This document shows positions 21,335-33,179 of a stretch of 64,000 nt of DNA, piece after piece (within the stretch, counting starts at the first letter, position 1; each line of letters opens with the position of its first letter). A model generated the notes under the pieces. The model saw nothing but the letters and a program-made list of their open reading frames with translations. It made no database searches and was not told where the DNA came from. Made by a program: the position numbers and the translations under genes. This DNA is from Holothuria scabra (lineage: Eukaryota > Echinodermata > Holothuroidea > Aspidochirotida > Holothuriidae): the NCBI GenBank assembly GCA_037179385.1, contig CM074195.1, forward strand, positions 26,992,087-27,056,086. Reading direction: 5' to 3'.

Positions 21335-22684
21335 CCTAATCATTCGTCTTTCTGATTATGTCTTTCGTCTTCCAATTCAAATGTCATGACAAGTGGGTGA
21401 CAAGGGTTTTACTCTAACCCTGAGTTTCTCGCCATTTAGCTCCCGTGTGGCCCACAGCTAGGACCGCTCTCACAGGTTTATTAGGCTGGCGATGTTTTGC
21501 GTCTCTACCGCATTTTGGAATTAAGGGGCACCGTGGCCTTCCAGTGCCTTTTGGCCTATTGCCATCATGAAGGCCTTTTTTCTTATCCTGTCGTCTTTTA
21601 ACATTGTGAAACGGTTCTCATTAACGTCACAACTATATGGGCTTGCAACCGACATGACCGAGGGCAAGCATTTACGTACATATATGGGTTGCCCTTAAAC
21701 ATGGCTCCTATCCTCCACGTGAAAAGATCATATGACGTTACTATCTATAAGACTGCAACAGTTTTACCAAGGGCACACAACTTATCGGCCTTTTTTACTG
21801 TTATTGTAGTGGAAAGAAGAACAATTTGACGCTGTCAATTCCCTTACCTTTTACCTAAATTTATGTTAATTTAACGAAAAGGCCGATGCTTTTAATCGGA
21901 TAGGGTGAGTTGGGCTGTCAATCATCCTCCCTTGGGTGCGCGAATAGTTTCCACATTTGGAAACAAAATTCAAGAAAAGGGAACCATAATAAAGAAAACA
22001 TTATGCTGACTTGGACAATGTTCGTAGGGGGCTGGAGTCAAGTCACACCTTGTATTTATAAAGGAAATACCGATGTTACAAGGCGTTAAATATCATTTAT
22101 CTAGAAGCAAGTTGTATCGCTACAATTTTTTAAGACATAGCTGTATTGCGTTTCATGACTTGCATTTACTTCCCCGCTAAAGGCATATTTTTAATGAGCT
22201 GCTGAGTAGGCAATGGAACTCTTCGGGTAGCTAATTTATTATGAGCTATGACCATCACTTTGGAAAGCTGATGTCGGTCATAAAAGGAATAGTTGTTAAA
22301 AGAAAGAAAAGTTAGCCCAAACAGGTCTTAATCACAAAACTTTTAATAAGGGATCACTGGCTATTGTTTATTTAATCTGAAGGAAGGGGAGGGGGGTCAG
22401 ATTCCATGTTTGGAGTCTCTTTGAGACACGGTGAGGTCGTTTCCACCAATTGGTAGTTAAGGTATGGGGTCTTCCTTAACTGATATAGATAAAGAGTCTT
22501 TTACTTAAGGTCGCTCAGATGCAAAGTCGTGGTATCTTTGGCAAATCTGAAACCATCATTTTGTGTTTAGAACTTCTCAGTGTCTTATTTTTGGTTGGTG
22601 TTTTGGTAGAGGTTTTATTTGATTAAATGTTTTATCAAAACTCTTATCATGTAACTATTTTTTAAAATTTAAAGCGGTAGTGTC
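21335..22684. other. Stretch with no recognisable gene
   Basis: No motifs or repeats recognised, apart from a purine-rich GGAAGGGGAGGGGGG near 22382. Confidence 0.4.
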
Positions 22685-23410
22685 AGTGGCGTAGGAAGTA
22701 ATTCGAAAGTGGGGGCAGAGCAATTTTGGACCATGAACTTCACCCTACTTCCAAAAGGTACACTTTCATGCTAAATTTTCGCTTTTCTACGAGCAAGAGC
22801 AATTTGTTTTAAATAAAAAAATAAAAATCTGATTTCTTTAAGCGTGAGCACTACTGTATTAGGTACGTAATTTGTGACACGCATTGCGCGGCGAAATATT
22901 ACGTCCTTATACACATTTGTAAAAATGGAGCTTGAATTGCAGAAATTAGATAAGATTTAGAGTTTCCTGTAGGAAATTTACATATTTGGAGGATTATTGA
23001 AGAATCTGCGTTACCTATAAGCATATATCTGAGATAGAATGTCTACTGAAGATCGTTGTTGTTACATAATGTTACCAAAGGATTGCAGATTGAAGCGTTT
23101 CGACGACATTAAAAAAACTCCCAAAACTTTGTTGCCTTTTATAAGACACAAAATAAAAGCCTATATTGAAGACATTTTAGGAAACCGAACAGGTGTGACT
23201 CGGAAAAGTTCTCCACTGACTGCTTATGAGCGAACAATTACTGCATTAGGGTTACAATTTAGGGAAAATTTAGGGAAAATTTAGGCTTTTTAAAAACTAA
23301 TAATTATAAATATGGAGCTTTTATAAGGTATAATTCCGAATTTTACGAGACGAAAAGTCGGGAAAACCTTTTTTAGGGGGCTGCCTCCTGTATCTACAGT
23401 ACGTCACTGC
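22685..23410. repeat. Element with CAGTGRCGTA inverted ends
   Basis: The left end CAGTGGCGTAGGAAG and the right end, reverse complement CAGTGACGTACTG, are inverted. The small open frame at 23039-23284 has no family motif. Part of the interior (ATGGAGCTT...AATTGCAGAAA, TGGAGGATTATTGAAG) is repeated at about 23700-23880. No clear target duplication. Confidence 0.45.
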
Positions 23411-23639
23411 TCTGTAATATTGAACATTGATAAAATTTTGAAACTTCATTAACTAAGGAATCCATCTACCGTGCAGACTACTCAACTCACAGGGTTGAAA
23501 AGCATCTCATGATAGGTGTGTATGAGAGCACTTGAGTGCCGTAGGCCAATGGGTCCCAGCTTGGAATACGAAGCTTTACTCAAAAGACTATCTGCAGGTT
23601 GACGAGAAGCGCACAGAAAACTATGAAAAATTGCGACCC

Positions 23640-24470
23640 CACAGACAGCCGGAAATAGCATGTCTCGGGCTTGTAAGTAGTGGCTTAGGTTTCCGGTTTT
23701 CTTTCAAGTGTACACATCACTTTATCAGGAACGTATTGCGGCGAACGAAGCGCGCCGGAATTTTGGTTCTTTTTAACCAAACGTATGTAGATATGGAGCT
23801 TTCATTGCAGAAAACTTTTGATTCTGAGTTTCATGTGAGGAAATATAAAGAGTTGGAGGATTACTGAAGGATTTGCACTTAAATCATGTACTGGTGCTTT
23901 TCTAAAGTCCTTTCGACTCTCTGGCAAAGAGTCGTTCGGCAAAACCAAACTATGAACTGCTTTCAGAAGAAGCTAGATTGCACGACGACTGGATCGTTGT
24001 TGGTACATAATGTCATCTAAGTCCTACTAACTAACACTCTACGCTGACATTTCAAAATTTTCCAAACTTTGTTGTCCTTTTAAGACAAAATATTTCAAAA
24101 TCAAGAACTTTAATTAAAGAAAATTTGGAATTCTATGAAAGATAGTTTACAAGAATGGCAATATCTATCGGTGTCTCTTGTTGATGTGGTGTCACATATG
24201 GTTAATTTCCGATTTCGACATTTTCAGAGCTCAGATTAGTTTGCCAAACTGATTTCTGAGCGAGAACTAACGAATTTTATATTACACTCAGCGTCGGGCG
24301 AAGCGGGCCGAAAATATTTCTCTTCTTCACATTTGGAACAATAAAACAGGGTTTTCCGACCCGGTATGTGGGGGGGGGGGCGGAAGCATGCTTCCACCTC
24401 ATCATTTTCACTGGGGGCTGTCGCCTCCAGCCTCCCTCCCCGCCTCCTACGTCTATGGGTAGTGTTGTTG
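23640..24470. repeat. Diverged relative of the 22.7-23.4 kb repeat
   Basis: Shares GCGGCGAA, ATGGAGCTTTCATTGCAG and TTGGAGGATTACTGAAG with the previous element and ends in a G/C-run-rich part near 24370-24460. Open frames here look like repeat translations. Confidence 0.45.
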
Positions 24471-24854
24471 TCAAAGTAGAATAAATTCTCGGGAATACCG
24501 AAGTCTTTATATCACGTGCTGTTGGTTCTTGCCGGCGGGATACCGAGACTTGTCAAAGCCATGCATGCAGTGTGAGATGTGTAACAGTTCACCTGTTACT
24601 TTCGATAACAGTACCAACGTTAGTCTAACTAAGGCTAGCGCCAGAGCTTAGCCTTTAATCTAGCCTTACATTTTAGCCCTATCGCCAGCGTGCAAGTTTA
24701 GCCTACTACGTCTTCCAAAAGAAACACTCATTTATCCAAAACAGTTCCAATTCCTGCATAATCGACGTTGTTGTCCATAAACCTCCTTCAGTCTGCAGAT
24801 GATATGTCTTGCCATCCGTATTGCACTAAAATGTGTAGCACAAATTTACTACAC

Positions 24855-24990
24855 AAGGTGCGCCGGGGCGGAGTCGGTGGGTACCTGGGGATAACCGCCC
24901 CCTATATTCCCAAGCAAATGTGTATTCTACACGTGCGCTGGGGCGGGGTCACTGGGTACACGGGGTGACCGCCCCTTATATTTGCAAGCA
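24855..24990. repeat. Two tandem ~77-bp GC-rich units
   Basis: Two units share GTGCGCYGGGGCGGRGTC, GGGTAC, CGGGGTGACCGCCCC-like sequence and GCAAGCAAATG. Beyond the two units nothing extends the array. Confidence 0.6.
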
Positions 24991-25088
24991 AATGAGAAAA
25001 AGAAGAGAATCAGAAGGTGAAAAGAAGAAAAGAAAAAAACCTCAATTCATGCTTTGCCTCCTACGAAAATACTCTGCCCCCCCCCCTT

Positions 25089-25182
25089 CATTTGCTTGTG
25101 CGGAGCATCACGCACGACGGCAATAGGTTCCATTTTAAAGTCTTTGGTATGGCCCGGCTTAGGAAAAGAACCAGGGCCGGGG
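25089..25182 (-). mobile_element. tRNA-Glu SINE fragment
   Basis: Matches the middle of the SINE in reverse (TGTGCGGAGCATCACGCACG, AATAGGTTCCATTTTAAAG, TCTTTGGTATGGCCCGG), then a G run of about 13. Confidence 0.65.
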
Positions 25183-26004
25183 GGGGGGGGGCAAAAATCG
25201 ACAGTAGTCCAACGCAACAATCACACGTGGGTCGGCAGTTGCTTCTCAAATAGCTACACTAGTTAGCGTTCTACACTATTTTTGTTTCTCAATAGGGGCG
25301 GGGCTTATTGGGTAAACCGTATCTCCTCCATCAGATGATGCATAGCAGAGTAACGGCAGAGGTGGGCATCCTTCCCCTCCCGTCGAGGGAATGATTCAAT
25401 TTACCATTCTTCTCCGACGTCTCTACATTCTAACCCGTTAAGTCACCATTCCCCATGCACCTAGTCCAGCACCTTCTATTTTTATACTACTGTAAGCGCT
25501 ATAGTTATTCCTTTCGTAGAACAACTAACACTATTATTTAAATTTAGAGCCGACGCACTGGTTCGGTAAGCAGACAGTGTTGTCAAACATAACACTCTTT
25601 ACAAAGTTTTTCAAAACCTATACAAATAAAGACATGAATTTGCGTGAATTCTTTTGTATTTAGACGATGCTGACAAAGAGGATACAGACAGCTAGTATAC
25701 ACCACCAAAAAATTAAACCGCAAAACCATCACCTTTAGTTATTACTCCTTTGGTCGTAATAAGTTATTTTTTACTGGTTGGAAAGGCAAAGAACGGCGTT
25801 TCAGATCACCATTCCCTAAAGGAGTATCCTTCTTGGAAACTTTTGAGATACTTAGATAAATGATTGAACACACTCTTCAGGACAAATTGCTTCACTTTTT
25901 ACAGAGGGAAAAATTTAGAGGTTCTCTTCATTTAATGGAGGTGGTCGGAAGCATACTACCGCCCTAACCTTTGTTTTGAGCCCAATCACGTCATACGACT
26001 GGGA
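25183..26004. other. Downstream sequence of gene B
   Basis: No gene or repeat was recognised. No AATAAA on the minus strand was seen shortly after the gene B stop, so the poly(A) site is unassigned. Confidence 0.4.
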
Positions 26005-26720
26005 TCACTCGATACAGGGGTACTTAAGGCCAACTTCATATTCACCGTACAAGCCTTCAGAAGCGACCACGTTTACTGGGTCCTCCCCAGAAAGAAGAAG
26101 TAGATCACGGAAACCTTCGGAGATGGTTACACTATCAATGCTAGTCTCGCAGCTCTCTTCCCAAGGAGGCTGATAAAACTGACAAATGTTGGGACCAACA
26201 CCATCATCTAAGCCACAGGAGACATCCCTTAATTTCTTGCAAACAGGACGATTTACAATTGATTGACGATCGCAGTATTCCAGGTCAGGTTGAGCAAAAC
26301 TGAAGTCCAGTTCTTCGTCGATTGCAACCTCAAATTTATGACGGTTATCCTTTGAGGCAGGTCTGCAAGGATTAGATTTGACAAAGGACGCCCTCAGTTC
26401 ATCACTTCCATTTCTCCAAACAACTCCGGTGTCAGTGACGGAAATTTCATCAATGTCAAAGTAAGGAAATGCTATGTTGAGTTTTGACACATCTCCGCGG
26501 TCTCTTTGGTACAGGGAACCCAATGCTAGTGCGTATTTAGGGGCGCCGTCTGGAGAATCAGAAAGGAACGGGATGATGATGGCTGATTCTGATCCTTGAG
26601 ACGAGATCGCTGGTTCACCTCCGAGATCGAGTGAGGAAACAAAACCGAACTCAACGTAAATGACGTGTTGTTCGGGTTGAAGTTTAAATACTGGATTGCT
26701 TGGCATATAGAGTCTAGGGG
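26005..26720 (-). CDS. Terminal exon of secreted protein, gene B (family unrecognised)
   Basis: A 716-bp exon in reverse orientation, stop at 26005-26007. The acceptor on the minus strand is TTTTTCATCCCATTCAG, with the exon starting at 26720 in phase 1. It encodes about 238 residues beginning PRLYMPSNPVF, then HVIYVEFGF, IIPFLSDSPDG, YALALGS, YQRDRG, SVTDTGVVWRNGSDEL, FVKSNPC, ELDFSF, VCKKLRD, SCETSID, FRDLLLLSGEDP and GLKYPCIE at the C-terminus. Seven cysteines match gene A in position. Two differ-by-one indels relative to gene A are balanced, keeping exon length identical. It joins in frame with the signal-peptide exon at 31430-31628 to give a 304-residue protein. Open frame conservation in two diverged copies argues for selection on the protein. 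Function unknown. Confidence 0.82.
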
Positions 26721-27139
26721 CTGAATGGGATGAAAAACAAACAAATATCATGTATTCATTTCACATAATTTAGACTTGCCTGGTTTGCAACACACATTCA
26801 TATTTTTCCGAGTAAAGCAGAACATAAAACATAACATACTCTTCAAAACCAGGATCCACCAATGAAACTTGAGAATTGAAGCTCATGTATAATACGGGTA
26901 ACGTGGTGATAAGGTTCGCTGATAATCAATCATTCTTAAGATGAAACAAAATTCGAACAAGCAGGCAAAACAAAACACATACTTTAAAATTTTTGAAAAG
27001 TGTCAAAAAAGTTAAGTTGCTTGCAATTTCTTAAATTTTGTATGGAAGGCGCATTGCCAGGCCTGTCAGTGGGAGAATTATCAATATCGTCGCAATGTCA
27101 TTTTAATTAGAGATACCGAATAACATAGAATCAGTTGTG

Positions 27140-27440
27140 TAATCATATGATGTTGATATATGATATTGATAACGATGCTGATATCTAATAACAACCAATG
27201 ATGGTGATATACGATGTTGAAAATGATGTTGATATGTTATCACATCTAATGATGTTGATATATCATGCTGATAATGATGTTGACATGTAATCACATCTAG
27301 TGATGTTGATATAGAATGTTGATAATAATGTTATATCACATGCTGATAATGATGTGGATATGAAATCACATTTAATGATGTTGATATACGATGTTGACAA
27401 TGATGTTGATATCTAACCACATCTGTAATCACATCTTCGA
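27140..27440. repeat. ~55-bp minisatellite of TGATGTTGATAT units
   Basis: About five degenerate units with the order GATGTTGATATA, GATGTTGATAATGATGTTG, ATATSTAATCACATCTA. AT-rich and imperfect. Open frames here are repeat artefacts. Confidence 0.85.
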
Positions 27441-27929
27441 TTGTGTCACCATCTCGTTCTTTCACTGCATGAACCCATAAAGCTATGACAAGACAAGATT
27501 GACGTAACCTTACATGTATAAAAATCCCGCCAGGGGCCTTGAACCACTACAATTACCTTAATTACTAATATAGTCTTGACAAGTTAAATTGAAGGGGACA
27601 TGTAGTCTCCCAAACTTTAAGTCATGTAGCAGACTGTCCTGTTTCGTGGTTTCATGATTGGCTCTTCATAATCATGTGACAATATTTCTTCTTAAGCGTA
27701 AAATTTACTGGGAGTAACTGCTTTTTTCATTGAATACGCAATACTGAAGTTCTAACTATTATGAAAATAGATACTTTGAAGAAAGTTTACAACAAATTTT
27801 GAAATTTAGGTGTTGGTTTAAAATAAGTTTGAGGCAACTGTTCTTGCCCTTTAACTGAAATCAACACTCAAGGCCAAGCCTACCGTGGCCTCAATTAAGA
27901 TATTGCAGATCATAGGTAGGACTATCTAA

Positions 27930-28110
27930 TTCAACCATGAGATCTCAGTCAACCTTATTTATTAAAATAATTATCTGTAAAACTTAACCGATCTTATACT
28001 AGTTTTATGATTGGTCCATAACATTTTTCCCAAACTTTGGGTACTTTTAAACGTGCTCAATCTTGTTGAGCACTTGGATTTTGCCCAAAGCTGTTTTACC
28101 CAACTGTTAT
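27930..28110 (+). mobile_element. Truncated relative of the TTGGGCAA element
   Basis: TCAACCATGAGATCT, AATAATTATCTGTAAAACTT, GATTGGTC and TTGGGTACTTTTAAA align with 10413-10530 of the first copy. The TTGCCCAA-bearing right terminus is degraded (GATTTTGCCCAAAGC). Confidence 0.65.
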
Positions 28111-28289
28111 TTAAAACATTGCTTTTAAGATTTACCAACGAGACGTACAAAGCAAACAGGTGTGATCACTATTGGACTATCCGGACTCAACTATTAACTC
28201 CAGCAGTATTTCCATCTTATCGAGACGTTGTGCATTTGAAAAAGTATGCAAGTTGCATTATTTAAATTTTTGTTTAAGAAAGGACCATG

Positions 28290-29880
28290 TCAATTTTGAG
28301 CTAAATGTAATTTATTAGCTGATAGTTAGTATTCTTTCCAATCTGGTAGTTCAACTGTTTTGGCTCTTACTGAGCTTGTAGATGATGTTACAAACTTCAC
28401 CAAGAAAGGATTGCTTGCTTTCGGTTTATTCATTGAAAGGCCTTTGATAAAAGTAATAGTTAGTTGTTACACAAAGTTGGTTATTATGGTGTAGGAGGAG
28501 TAGTTAACAGTGGGATTGCCAGCTATGTCTCAAACAAACAACAATTTGTACAGATAAATAACTGCTGTTCATATCTTTTATGAGTTATATGTAGTGTCCC
28601 TAAAGAGTCAATCGTATGACCCAAAATATTTATCCACTATATTAATAACATCTGTAATGTGTCGAAGGAGGTAAAATGTGCTATTTTTGCAAATAATATT
28701 TTCTGGTCTGGAAGGAATATTTGGCAGTTAAGCTCATATTTAAGTAAGGTTTTGGGTAAATTGAGTTTGGTTCATGATAAATTACCTTCAAATGTTAATA
28801 GCAACAGTTTCATGTTGTTTTCAAAGGGTAAGTGAGACAAGGATATTACTATTAACTTTGACAATTGCATCATAAAAAAGGTCTGCATGACCAAATTATT
28901 TGGAGTGGTCATTCACTGTTATTTAAACTGGAAGGAACTTATCAAAAAGGTAAGATCTAAAATAGCTACAATCCTTGCAATGATGTACAATTTAAGAGAT
29001 ATTTTGACTGCTAGGTCATTATGATTCTTCGTCTACAACTCCCTAGTCTTCCCTTATATCAACTACTGTCTCGAAGTGTGGAGGAACACTTACAAAAGTG
29101 ATATTCACTCTGTCCGTATATATCAAAAGAAAGCTAAACGACTGCTTAAGGCAGCTAAATTTAATGAGCGTACAAGCCCGTTCTTTATTGACATTAAAAT
29201 ATTAAAGTTTTAAAAATCTTGTTAACTTCAAGACAGCTCTTGTGTTATATATCAGGGGCGAAAATCCGGGGGGAAGGGGGCCTTCGCCCCTTCAAGTGAA
29301 AAAGTGGGGGCCAAATCGTAATTTGCCCCCCCCCCCCTTCCAAATTTGAGTAGACTTAAAAATACGGTCACCTTTTTCGGTTTTTTCTTTCGAAACAGTT
29401 TTTCTGAAGCTTCGGAAATGCTAGAACACAAGAGCTTCCGGGGGTTTCGCCCCCTGGACTCCCACAGGGGCTTTGCCCCTGGATCCCACAAGGGGTCCTT
29501 TGGGGCTTTGCGCTCGCGGTGCCCGCCACGCCTGCACAATTTAATACTCATGGGCACATCATAAGCATTCCCCTCCCCCTACTCTCAAACAGAGATTTGC
29601 GCCCCTGTTATATATGCAATGCCAAAAATGGTACATTACCTCCGAAAATTCAAAAGTTATTTGTTATTTATTGAAAAGTAAAGTCAAATTGGCAAGGAGT
29701 ATGAATCTTATCAAATTTCTGCCCTAAAATCTTGAAAACTATGAGTGTCTCAAGGAGTGGGGTCATACTGAATAATTTAAGTAATGATCTTAGGAACCCT
29801 AAGAGTGAATGTATTTTCGAAAGGTAGTTCAAAGACCAAATTATAAAAATGTATAAAAATTACTGAAATATCCCTTTTGT
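28290..29880 (+). pseudogene. Non-LTR retrotransposon RT remnant, interrupted by a MITE
   Basis: In decayed plus-strand frames: ELVDDVTNF, GLFIERP, HKVGYYGVGG, YVSNKQQFVQI, IFIHYINNI, and the active-site region CAIFANNIFWSG (where F/YADD is expected, so both aspartates are changed to asparagine). Then KLFGVVIHCYLNWKELIKKV, VYNSLVFPYINYC and VWRNTYKS. At 29253 it is split by a MITE and its C-terminal part resumes at 29616 (about 29740-29870 resembles the WNxLPxxxR...SxxxFK...Y terminus). Block order is CR1/L2/jockey type. Dead copy. Confidence 0.75.
29253..29607 (-). mobile_element. hAT-type MITE, copy 1, with perfect 8-bp target duplication
   Basis: A 355-bp element with inverted ends CAGGGGCGAAAATCC and (reverse complement) CAGGGGCGCAAATCTC. 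The flanking 8-mers are identical: TTATATAT at 29245-29252 and 29608-29615. This, with CAGGGGC ends, is diagnostic of hAT-type insertion. It interrupts a non-LTR RT remnant, so it is younger than that insertion. The interior holds several GC hairpins (GGGGGTTTCGCCCCC, GGGGCTTTGCCCC). No transposase. Confidence 0.9.
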
Positions 29881-30018
29881 TACGTATGTATAAGTTTTCA
29901 AACGTACACTTGCGTTGAAAAACCATGAAAACAAGTAACATTAAAATTGAATCGAGTTAAATTAAGTTGCCCTGAAAAAATTTATTGTGTAATTATTATT
30001 TGGGGAGAGTTTTATATA

Positions 30019-30271
30019 GACGAATCTGGACAGAAAGTGATGGTCTGATTTCAGTCGGCCCTAACAGGGGTCCATCACCTTTTAATCTTTCAATTTCCTT
30101 GCTTACCTGTACCATGAATGGTTGTACACTAATCGTATATTGATTCCTTCAATTTCATTTAATATGATTTTTTGAAATTCATGTAGAACATAAATGAAGA
30201 CGATTTAAGGTCGATGGACCCCACTAATGGCTGTCTACAGTCACTAAACACAAGCGCTGATCGGATTCGTC
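30019..30271. mobile_element. 253-bp TIR element, copy 1
   Basis: Begins GACGAATCTGGACAG and ends GCTGATCGGATTCGTC. The interior includes TGGTCTGATTTCAGTCGGCC, GGGTCCATCACCTTTT, and GACCCCACTAATGGCTGTCT. The same element lies in opposite orientation at 37872-38125. No coding frame. Confidence 0.75.
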
Positions 30272-31429
30272 AATTGGGTTTTTCCAAACTTCCTTTCTCC
30301 ATTTCCATTCCTACATTTCAGTTAGGGTTAAAGTACAATGTTTATTTTTCCTCCCTTCATTTCATATATATGGAATTGTTTTGTTATTTATTGCCATTCA
30401 TTTTGTCGGAAAAAATGATTAAAATAAAAAAAGAACAATAAACGTGGCTTTTATATTAGATTTTTTTTACAAAAACTTTAAAAGGAACAACTTCAGACTA
30501 AAATTAACTTTATTTTGATCACAGTTATTCATTAAAGGTATCAGATTCATTTTATAGAACACTGTCATTCCTAACCAGCCACCAGGCATTCTAATCGAAA
30601 GTTCATCATGTCCTTGCGTGCTTGCAATGTCTTTTTTGTTCCCACACTCTTGGATTCTAAACTTACTTCGAATCCTCTTCTTTAGAAGTTATTTTTAATC
30701 TTTTAGCTAACATGTCTGTGCAAATTTCATCTGATCTTTGTCATTAGGGCTATTCATTTATTGCACTAATCTTCGTTCGGGTTGTTGCAAGATTTTTTGC
30801 ACTTGCGTAAGAATTAAAGACCGAAATTCGCCCACTCATTTACTATAGAAGTATAAGAAGAGATAATATGTCAAATGGACTATAAGCGACTATCCCCTAT
30901 TGAAAAAGGCTGGTTTCTGCCTGTGAAATACTTTTTATCCTGCCCGATGTCACTCCCCCCCCCCACACACACAAACACACCTGAGGCAAGACTAAACTAC
31001 GAACCTGAGGAAAAATATGTTATTCAAAATAGTGACTATAGCCCTAGCCCTAAAGTTTCACTTGTCTCCTTTTCCCCACACCAACCCCCCTCACAGAATA
31101 TGAAATGAAAAAGAAATAATTTCTTCAACCCTTATAGAGCAAAACTTGTTTGTAAAAAAGAGTATATTGCTATCTTCTTCTAACTGTCGCCTTTGCAGTA
31201 AAATATGTAGTACATCATACTATCATACCATAAAGAATAATTAAAAATGTAAAGAAAACTCATCCGTGCAAAATTAAAAAATCACTCACCCAAAAATAAA
31301 TTTGTCCTAACTCTCAACACCTGTAGATCAGAGTGGACTCATAACTTGTTTCTAAAAACCTGAAGTTTTCTATATTGATTGCTGTACGTTTTGGCATTCC
31401 TGAGGTAACAGAAAAATAAAAATATTTAC

Positions 31430-31628
31430 CTCTCTGGCCGTTAATCTCGATGTTGTAAAATTCGTCCAGCTTGTCTTGAACTGCTTGTCTGTCTACAGCG
31501 ATGTATGCTACGACTCCATCCCACATGGCGCTTGTGATAGTGTCACGTTGGAGGCCTTTCATGGACCCTATGGACCCTCCCAAAGCCGTCTCAAAAATGA
31601 GAACCAAGATCAAACTAATACACTGCAT
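31430..31628 (-). CDS. First exon (signal peptide) of gene B
   Basis: The start codon at 31628-31626 lies in favourable context (CAACATG). The peptide begins MQCISLILVLIFETALG, a typical signal peptide with cleavage probably near the ALG/GS boundary. It is followed by about 49 residues including TSAMWDGVVAYIAVDRQAVQ and DKLDEFYNIEINGQR. The exon ends CAGAGAG with the strong donor GTAAAT, leaving one base (phase 1). That base plus the first two of the terminal exon make GCC (Ala), restoring the frame through PRLYMPSNPV. The 199-bp and 716-bp exons together make a 304-residue secreted protein. The link is inferred from phase, strand and spacing, not from a transcript. Confidence 0.65.
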
Positions 31629-32504
31629 GTTGTTAGTGGATATTGTGAGCTAGACTCTCTAGAACAAACTGAATCATTTTCATACTTGATACTATTATTT
31701 AATCATTACAACTGTCGACTACGCAAAGAACAAATGCCACAAGTGATATTGTGTCAAAGGTCGCCCGTCTTTTTTCAGTTTAAACAGACGTGGAAAATGT
31801 GAACTAGGGATGGGTTGGGAAGGAGAGGATTTGTATTAACTCTTCAAAGCATATTTTACCTTTCTAAACTTAAATTTCTAATAATTACCAACTTAGATCA
31901 GACTCATTGGTTACATATTCTTTTTCAAAATTACAAGTTGAAAGCATATCCGTTGTTAAGTTTTCGTTGCTAACCGTAATGTCATATGTTAAATACACTC
32001 ATTTCAGGGCAAAATCATGAATGTCAATTTTATCCAATAATTTTAACACATAATACATTTCGAGTTTACTTACAACACTGTTAAAATACGAAGTAATCTT
32101 TGTGCAGTGAAGGTACAAGATACCTTATTAACACCTTTTCGTTGAGGCAATTAACATGTTAAGGTGTTATTGATGTGAATACATGAATGTATTAATCCCG
32201 TAGTTTAACTCTACCTGAGGTTAAAACATTCGCATTTGGACGTGTAAATCGTCATCTCTTTAAGGCATTAATGTGTAAATAAATAACAAAATTAGCACAC
32301 CCTATACCCTCAAAGTATAAAGAATAATCATCAGCCTTACACGTTTAAGTGTTAGTGCTTCTTAGTGGTACAAGTGTTAATTTAGAACTACTAAGAAGCT
32401 ACCCTAGAATATGCATAAATTCGGAAATTTAATAAGCCTTGAACAACAATTACCAGTCATAGAAAATGAAACACTTGATATGCAGCGAGTGATTGAGTTA
32501 TAGA
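31629..32504. other. Upstream region of gene B, promoter not identified
   Basis: AT-rich. No convincing TATA box or initiator could be fixed by eye. There is a short inverted repeat near 32130-32170 (AACACCTT ... AAGGTGTT). No other gene. Confidence 0.35.
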
Positions 32505-32610
32505 GTTTTAAGGCCCAGTTCCCAACCAACTGGTTCAAGTCGAGCCAGCTACGGACCTTTCCAGCTGTGGCTCACTAGCTTGTTTTAGCTACTTCATTAC
32601 TTATGCATCA
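32505..32610 (-). mobile_element. tRNA-Glu SINE, truncated copy
   Basis: Matches the SINE 3' half in reverse: GGCCCAGTTCCCAACCAACT, AGTCGAGCCAGCTACGG, TGTGGCTCACTAGCTTG. The tRNA-like head is absent. Confidence 0.75.
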
Positions 32611-33175
32611 GGAAGTGGTGGAGCAAATTCCACATACTGAATTACATTGACCACAAGGAGGATTTGCAGCTTGATGCAATTGTCTTTTTGTTGGAACAGT
32701 GATGAAAAGAACGGATAATATACACCACTTTGAAACAGACAGGTTAATGACTTTCAGTTATTGTTTTCGACGTCTGGATAGGTCATTTGACCTTCCTTGT
32801 ATAACAATCAATTGGCTAAATCTCCCTAACAACCGAAAAAGCTATTGCCGTATAGAAATAGTTATTCTCATTCTGTGAAGATAGATTGTGGGTTTGACAT
32901 AAACTTTGTAAGGTAATTAATTAGATATTTTGTCAGCTACATATTTTATTATCACTGTTTTCACAGACTGGTTTGAGTAATTCAATGCACCATTAACTTA
33001 ATTATCGGCCTTTATACAAAGTGTAATGCTGGACTGAAAAGGTCGTAAAGATCGAACCCGAAGTATTTAAATCGAGGAATGAGGACTTCTAGCTTCCGTG
33101 AAGTAGGAGGGTCGGTTTCACCATTATCTAAATAACAAACATTGTGAATGAAAAATGTTCTTTTTGTTGAAAAAA
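32611..33175. other. Stretch with no recognisable gene
   Basis: No motifs seen. Confidence 0.35.
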
Positions 33176-33179
33176 GCAG

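Larger units (their letters stand above)
26721..31429 (-). other. Intron of gene B filled with mobile elements
   Basis: The boundaries are GT at the donor side (31429-31428) and AG before 26720. Both are phase 1, so exon 1 and the terminal exon can be joined directly. The 4.7-kb interval contains a minisatellite, a fragment of the TTGGGCAA element, a non-LTR RT remnant interrupted by a MITE and a 253-bp TIR element. No extra coding exon was recognised, but a short phase 1-1 exon cannot be excluded. Confidence 0.6.

Noticed and set aside
23039..23867. Two open frames of 81 and 111 residues
   Set aside because: They lie in two diverged copies of one repeat and do not share a conserved reading frame.
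26721..26751. ATG at 26751 as the start of gene B
   Set aside because: The stretch before PRLYMPS is the acceptor tract. A phase-matched signal-peptide exon exists at 31430-31628.
27140..27440. CRISPR-like array of regular repeats
   Set aside because: Repeats are degenerate and contiguous without unique spacers. It is a minisatellite in a eukaryotic intron.
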